From NCBI GenBank assembly GCA_963763495.1, contig CAVXOY010000019.1, positions 1-64,000 of the forward strand: 64,000 nucleotides of DNA, read 5' to 3'. Source of the DNA: DAOUEO01 sp963763495 (lineage in GTDB: Bacteria; Chloroflexota; Dehalococcoidia; DSTF01; JALHUB01). The translations under genes and the position numbers were made by a program. Each line of letters begins with the position of its first letter. The first letter of the stretch is position 1. The notes under the pieces were generated by a model, which ran no database searches, was not told the DNA's origin, and worked only from the letters and a program-made list of their open reading frames with translations. Positions 60,822 through 64,000 of the stretch are shown here, piece by piece.

Positions 60822-61115
60822 CTACAGCGCCTCCAGCAACTCCGTTTGGCAATCCAGGACCTCAACGTCGAGGCGGCTGCCGCGGATGAAGTCGGTCACG
60901 TTCGTCAGCGTGTCAGCGGCGTGCCGGCCGCTGTTGGAAACGCAGCTAATACCCAGCGACGCGATCTGCCACTTGTCTTGATCGTCGATCTCGGCGATGG
61001 AGACGTTGTAGCGGTTGCGGACGCGGGCCGTTATCGACTTGATGACCTGCCTCTTCCCTTTGAGGGAGGCGTTTTCGGGGAGGCGCAGGGTTATGCGACA
61101 GGCTCCCACAGTCAT
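60822..61115 (-). CDS. DUF503 protein (YlxP-like)
   Basis: 97 residues: TVGACRITLRLPENASLKGK, RQVIKSITARVRNRYNVSIA, EIDDQDKWQIASLGISCVSN. Family of small alpha-beta proteins often beside rbfA or infB; in this genome it overlaps scpB by four bases (ATGA). Function not established; relatives are linked to ribosome maturation. Confidence 0.88.
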   Translation of the reverse strand: MTVGACRITLRLPENASLKGKRQVIKSITARVRNRYNVSIAEIDDQDKWQIASLGISCVSNSGRHAADTLTNVTDFIRGSRLDVEVLDCQTELLEAL

Positions 61116-61660
61116 GGCTCCATCTCCTCGTCGCCGTCTTCTTTGGGAAGGGGCGGCATGTCCTCCGGCCGCTCCAGGCCGAAGTGCTCCAAGAAGCGGA
61201 CGGTGACGCCGAACAGGGCGGGCCGTCCCGGGCCGGGGGCTTTGCTGACCTCTTCGATAAGCTCCCGCGCTACGAGGGTAGCGACGGCGCCGTCGGAGTT
61301 GACGCCGCGGACTGCCTCGATGCCGGCGCGGGTGATGGGCTGCTTGTAGGCGATGATGGCCAGCGTCTCCAAGGCGGCCGTCGAGAGGCGCTGCTGGTGG
61401 TCCATGTTGAGGAAGTTCTCCACGTAGCGGGCGGACTCGGGGGCGGTAACCAGTTGCACAAGGCCGCCGCTGCGCTGGAGGCGGATGCCGCGCTCGCGGT
61501 ACTCCTCCGCCAGAGACTCAAGGGCCGGCGTCAACTCCCCCACTTTCAGGTGCAGGCTGCGGGCGATAACCTCTATCTCGACCGGACCGTCGGCAACGAA
61601 GAGCAGGCTCTCCAGAACCGGCTTCAGCTTCTCAGCAGGTGGTCTACGTATCCTTGCCAT
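61112..61660 (-). CDS. scpB: Segregation and condensation protein ScpB
   Basis: Partner of SMC and ScpA in chromosome condensation. 182 residues, two winged-helix domains: LKPVLESLLFVADGPVEIEV, IARSLHLKVGELTPALESLA, YRERGIRLQRSGGLVQLVTA, ALETLAIIAYKQPITRAGIE and AVRGVNSDGAVATLVARELI with GRPALFGVTVRFLEHFGL, the ScpB signature. scpA is not in the window. The acidic tail EDGDEEMEP overlaps DUF503. Confidence 0.94.
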   Translation of the reverse strand: MARIRRPPAEKLKPVLESLLFVADGPVEIEVIARSLHLKVGELTPALESLAEEYRERGIRLQRSGGLVQLVTAPESARYVENFLNMDHQQRLSTAALETLAIIAYKQPITRAGIEAVRGVNSDGAVATLVARELIEEVSKAPGPGRPALFGVTVRFLEHFGLERPEDMPPLPKEDGDEEMEP

Positions 61661-61689
61661 GGCCTCTCATTATCCTAGACTAGAACGGG

Positions 61690-62394
61690 CTAGGCCTGGT
61701 CCTCCGACGATTCTTCCGGCGGCGATCCCACTTCTTCCACTCCCTCCGACTGAGGAGCAGGTGATTCTTTCCGCTGTCGGGGCAGCTTGACGGGCGACTC
61801 CTCTACCGTGGCTTGGGCAGGCTGCGGAGCCGGGGCCTTCTTGACACGAGACGGAGGTCTCTCGTAGTGGAGGCGCACGCGGGGCAGCTTGTGCATCTCC
61901 ACCTTCATCCTCTCGGTTACGGCGTCCTGAACGACCCGACAGGCTTCATCGGCGACGGCGGCCACGTCGACCCCGGGGTCAACGAATAGGGTCAGGCTGA
62001 CGTCTATTCCTTTTCCGTGGCGAACCACCTTTGCCCTGGCGTTCACTACATCGGTGACGCCGGTCATCAACTCCTCGAGGCGGCGGGCGATGGCGTCGGT
62101 GGAGAGGAAGGCTGTGCCTGATTCTACCCCCTTGACCGCCACCACCGGCGCGGCGGGGGAGGCGATCTCAAGAAGGAGGACGATCAGCGTGAGAAGGATA
62201 AGGATCGTCCCTCCCAGGGTGATGACAAGCTGGGACGTGGTGTTGTTGTGGGCATCGACGTACTGGACGAGATCGCCCATGCGCTCGATGCTCTCGTTGG
62301 GGAGCGCCCAGGCCAGCACGATGACGGCCACCACGAGCGAGATGAGTATCAGGGAACCAAGGACGCTGAACAGGCGATTGGCTGCGTTCATCAT
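61690..62394 (-). CDS. AmaP-like alkaline shock response membrane anchor protein
   Basis: 234 residues. Two N-terminal membrane helices (residues about 8-30, SVLGSLILISLVVAVIVLAW, and 56-80, LVITLGGTILILLTLIVLLL) precede a domain with GTAFLSTDAIARRLEELMTG, NARAKVVRHGKGIDVSLTLF and VQDAVTERMKVEMHKLPRVR, the Asp23/Gls24-anchor pattern of AmaP. The C-terminal 60 residues are Pro/Glu-rich and disordered. AmaP anchors Asp23 at the membrane in Firmicutes. No Asp23 gene is adjacent. Confidence 0.85.
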   Translation of the reverse strand: MMNAANRLFSVLGSLILISLVVAVIVLAWALPNESIERMGDLVQYVDAHNNTTSQLVITLGGTILILLTLIVLLLEIASPAAPVVAVKGVESGTAFLSTDAIARRLEELMTGVTDVVNARAKVVRHGKGIDVSLTLFVDPGVDVAAVADEACRVVQDAVTERMKVEMHKLPRVRLHYERPPSRVKKAPAPQPAQATVEESPVKLPRQRKESPAPQSEGVEEVGSPPEESSEDQA

Positions 62395-62401
62395 TGTCCT
62401 C

Positions 62402-63712
62402 CTAGCTCACGATCTCTCCCCAGAACCCGCCGTCGCGCCGCTCGATCAGTCTAGCCGGCAACAGCAGGTTGTCCAAGGGCTCGACGCTCGCCGCAAAGAC
62501 GCGGACGTAGTTGTCGGTGAGGCCCTCCCATACCGGGGCTGTCCCGTTCTTCCCCTGCCGGCTCCGTTCCCAGAGGACAGGCATCACGCTACCCTCAAGG
62601 CGCTGCAGGAAGCGGTCGCTGAGCCGCTGCGCCAGCTCCAACATCCGCTGGACGCGCGCCCGCTTGATCGCCTCCGGCACTTGATCGGGCAGCCTCGCAG
62701 CTAGAGTACCGGGCCGGCGGGAGTAAGGGAAGACGTGAAGGGCGGCGAACTCCATCTCCCGGCAAAAACCGTACGTCTCCTCGAACTGCGCGTCCGTCTC
62801 GCCGGGGAAGCCGACAAGCACGTCGGTGGTGATAGCGGCGTCCGGCAACGCCTCTCTTATCGCCGCGACGGCCCGACGGAACTCATCGGTGGTGTAGCGA
62901 CGGCGCATGCGGGCAAGGACATCGTCGCTGCCGCTCTGGAGGGCGATGTGGAAGTGGCGGCAGAGGCGAGGGTCCTGCCACAGCCGGAGCAGATCGGGGG
63001 TGATGTCGGCGGGCTGGAGCGACGAGAGGCGCAGCCGGGGCAAAGAGGTCTTCTGCAGCAGGCAATCGACAAGACCCACCAGCCCAACCTCTCCCTCTAT
63101 GTCGTGGCCGTAGACGCCCAGTTGCGTGCCCGTCAGCACAACCTCCTGATAGCCCTCAGCCTCCCGCTCCTGCACAGCGCTCAATACGTCGGCCCTGGCG
63201 ACGCTGCGCTCGCGGCCGCGGGTCTGGGGCACGATGCAGAAGGCGCAGACATCGTTGCAGCCCTCCTGTATCTTCACGAAGGAGCGGGTGCGCAGACGGG
63301 ACGGCGCGGCAGAGCTAGGGATAGCGTCAAGGGAATCGGGGTGTCCAAGGCCGTTGCTCAGCAGCCTTGCCGCCAGCGCCGTCTTATCGTCGTTGCCCAA
63401 GACGAGGTCGGCGCCGAGGCCGCGCAACAGGGCGGCATCGCTCTCGGCATAGCAGCCGGTGACGGCTATGCGCGCAGCGGGAGAGAGGCGGCGGGCGAGA
63501 CGCACGAGGTGACGGGACTTGCGGCCGGCGATGTGGGTGACGGCGCAGGTGTTGATGATGAAGGCATCGGCAGGGGCGGCTGTGTCGATCACCTCGCAGC
63601 CGGCGGCCGCCAGGTCGCGGGCAATCGCCTCCGATTCCGCCTGGTTCAGCTTGCAGCCGAGGGTCAGGAGGGCAACGCGACGAATGGGGCCGGGTGACGG
63701 GATTTCACTCAC
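62402..63712 (-). CDS. mtaB: tRNA t6A37 methylthiotransferase MtaB
   Basis: Radical-SAM enzyme that makes ms2t6A in tRNA. 436 residues from GTG 63712. RVALLTLGCKLNQAESEAIA, IINTCAVTHIAGRKSRHLVR, KIQEGCNDVCAFCIVPQTRG (cluster CNDVCAFC), FHIALQSGSDDVLARMRRRY, TDVLVGFPGETDAQFEETYG, AALHVFPYSRRPGTLAARLP and a C-terminal TRAM domain. The GCKLNQ start is diagnostic of MtaB rather than MiaB or RimO. A second promoter lies directly upstream. Confidence 0.94.
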   Translation of the reverse strand: MSEIPSPGPIRRVALLTLGCKLNQAESEAIARDLAAAGCEVIDTAAPADAFIINTCAVTHIAGRKSRHLVRLARRLSPAARIAVTGCYAESDAALLRGLGADLVLGNDDKTALAARLLSNGLGHPDSLDAIPSSAAPSRLRTRSFVKIQEGCNDVCAFCIVPQTRGRERSVARADVLSAVQEREAEGYQEVVLTGTQLGVYGHDIEGEVGLVGLVDCLLQKTSLPRLRLSSLQPADITPDLLRLWQDPRLCRHFHIALQSGSDDVLARMRRRYTTDEFRRAVAAIREALPDAAITTDVLVGFPGETDAQFEETYGFCREMEFAALHVFPYSRRPGTLAARLPDQVPEAIKRARVQRMLELAQRLSDRFLQRLEGSVMPVLWERSRQGKNGTAPVWEGLTDNYVRVFAASVEPLDNLLLPARLIERRDGGFWGEIVS

Positions 63713-63751
63713 TGCGCCTGCCGGACGCCGCTAGATGCGGCCGTCCCATCG

Positions 63752-63779
63752 ATCATACCTTATCGAAGGGGTGTGTCAA
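63752..63779 (-). promoter_or_regulatory. Promoter for mtaB
   Basis: On the minus strand TTGACA (forward 63774-63779), 16-base spacer, TATGAT (forward 63752-63757). It lies between the 33-residue zinc-ribbon gene and mtaB. Confidence 0.6.
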
Positions 63780-63812
63780 CGCAGCGACAGGCGCGGCAGG
63801 AGCGGGAGGACT

Positions 63813-63914
63813 CTAGCCGCAGCGGGTGAACCCACAGATGGGGCAGCAAACGCAGCCCTCGCCGTGAACGAGGGGCCCTCCGCAATCGGGGCAGCGGTGA
63901 TTGGAGTACGCCAT
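63813..63914 (-). CDS. 33-residue zinc-ribbon protein
   Basis: ATG at 63912-63914 (forward) to TAG at 63813-63815. The product has seven Cys: CPDCGG early, then EGCVCCPICG and a final RCG. Pattern C-x2-C...C-x2-C-x2-C with conserved GGPLV and GEGC is like the short zinc-binding tails at the C-terminus of some class II ribonucleotide reductases, here as a free-standing protein. A G-rich ribosome site (GGGGTGAAG) precedes it. Its promoter carries tandem LexA-type boxes (63935-63980). It might be a damage-induced metal-binding protein, but its function is unknown. Confidence 0.7.
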   Translation of the reverse strand: MAYSNHRCPDCGGPLVHGEGCVCCPICGFTRCG

Positions 63915-63934
63915 ATCTCTTCACCCCCTGTATT

Positions 63935-63948
63935 AGTACATTCGTTCT
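63935..63948. promoter_or_regulatory. Second, imperfect LexA-type box
   Basis: Forward GTAC-ATTC-GTTC (63936-63947), that is GAAC-GAAT-GTAC on the minus strand; one base off the GAAC-N4-GTTC palindrome. It lies near the expected start of transcription of the 33-residue gene, 32 bases centre to centre from the perfect box. Confidence 0.45.
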
Positions 63949-63958
63949 TGTATGGCTC

Positions 63959-63988
63959 ATAGTAACAGAACGTCTGTTCTTTTGTCAA
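63959..63988 (-). promoter_or_regulatory. Promoter of the 33-residue zinc-ribbon gene
   Basis: On the minus strand TTGACA (forward 63983-63988), 18-base spacer, TACTAT (forward 63959-63964). The spacer is filled by the perfect LexA-type box. Confidence 0.6.
63967..63980. promoter_or_regulatory. Perfect LexA/DinR-type SOS box
   Basis: AGAAC-GTCT-GTTCT, a perfect palindrome of the GAAC-N4-GTTC form used by LexA in Bacillus and Actinobacteria. Read on the minus strand, GAAC-AGAC-GTTC fits the R-N-R-Y centre of the Bacillus consensus. It sits entirely between the -35 and -10 boxes, a classical repressor position. Confidence 0.6.
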
Positions 63989-64000
63989 GGGGTTAGTGCG

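Overview
The window is a 64 kb piece of a GC-rich bacterial chromosome, dense in housekeeping genes. I see no insertion sequence, prophage, tRNA, rRNA or CRISPR array. The gene content points to Chloroflexota, plausibly a Dehalococcoidia-like lineage. This is an inference from a T-box before a eukaryote-type ileS, an archaeal-type bifunctional FBP aldolase/phosphatase, a transketolase split into two subunits, an aldehyde:ferredoxin oxidoreductase with molybdopterin genes, and -35/-10 promoters. MurJ, an LCP protein and a RodZ-like protein indicate a peptidoglycan wall.

Layout. 1-13 kb: pgpH (cut by the window edge), purQ, two DUF4389 membrane proteins, purL, a small membrane protein, rplI, a small helical gene, dnaB, a helicase-loader-like gene with two AAA+ domains, a zinc-ribbon gene, moaE/moaD and comF. 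Nearly every gene here carries frameshifts. As these are essential genes, and most genes after 14 kb are intact, I read this as consensus error near a contig end, not gene decay. 13-24 kb: an NTP-transferase-like gene, an LCP protein, rpsT, murJ, a second zinc-ribbon paralogue, T-box plus ileS, a lipoprotein and a YihY-type membrane protein. 24-31 kb: proB and proA, split by about 4 kb holding a GNAT, a DHFR-like reductase, two SAM methyltransferases and two membrane proteins. 31-37 kb: a leftward cluster of split transketolase, DUF362 protein, LPG-synthase-like membrane protein and cation efflux protein, diverging from a DsbA-like oxidoreductase. 37-41 kb: a leftward run fbp, rdgB, moaA, a PPOX-family gene and moaC. 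41-45 kb: folC, fabF and galE. 45-54 kb: leftward SWIM gene, then folE-GNAT-glycosyltransferase-amidohydrolase-thpR, then PPIase-hom-coiled-coil-thrC. 55-56 kb: rpsF-ssb-rpsR. 56-64 kb: AOR, RodZ-PASTA protein, rimO, DUF503-scpB, amaP, mtaB and a 33-residue zinc-ribbon protein.

How the genes work together. The moa genes (moaA, moaC, moaD, moaE) make the molybdopterin that the AOR-family enzyme needs. FBP aldolase/phosphatase and transketolase fit gluconeogenesis and pentose supply. proB/proA and hom/thrC cover proline and threonine. rpsF-ssb-rpsR, rplI and dnaB form the familiar S6-SSB-S18/L9-DnaB set, here in two places 48 kb apart.

Most unusual points: (i) tandem LexA-type GAAC-N4-GTTC boxes over the promoter of a 33-residue zinc-ribbon gene at the right edge; (ii) a DnaC/DnaI-like protein with two AAA+ modules, the second apparently degenerate; (iii) an uncharacterised 5' leader ending in an intrinsic terminator before a SWIM-domain gene; (iv) two plus-strand terminators near 56.5 kb with no plus-strand gene before them, suggesting an unannotated RNA.
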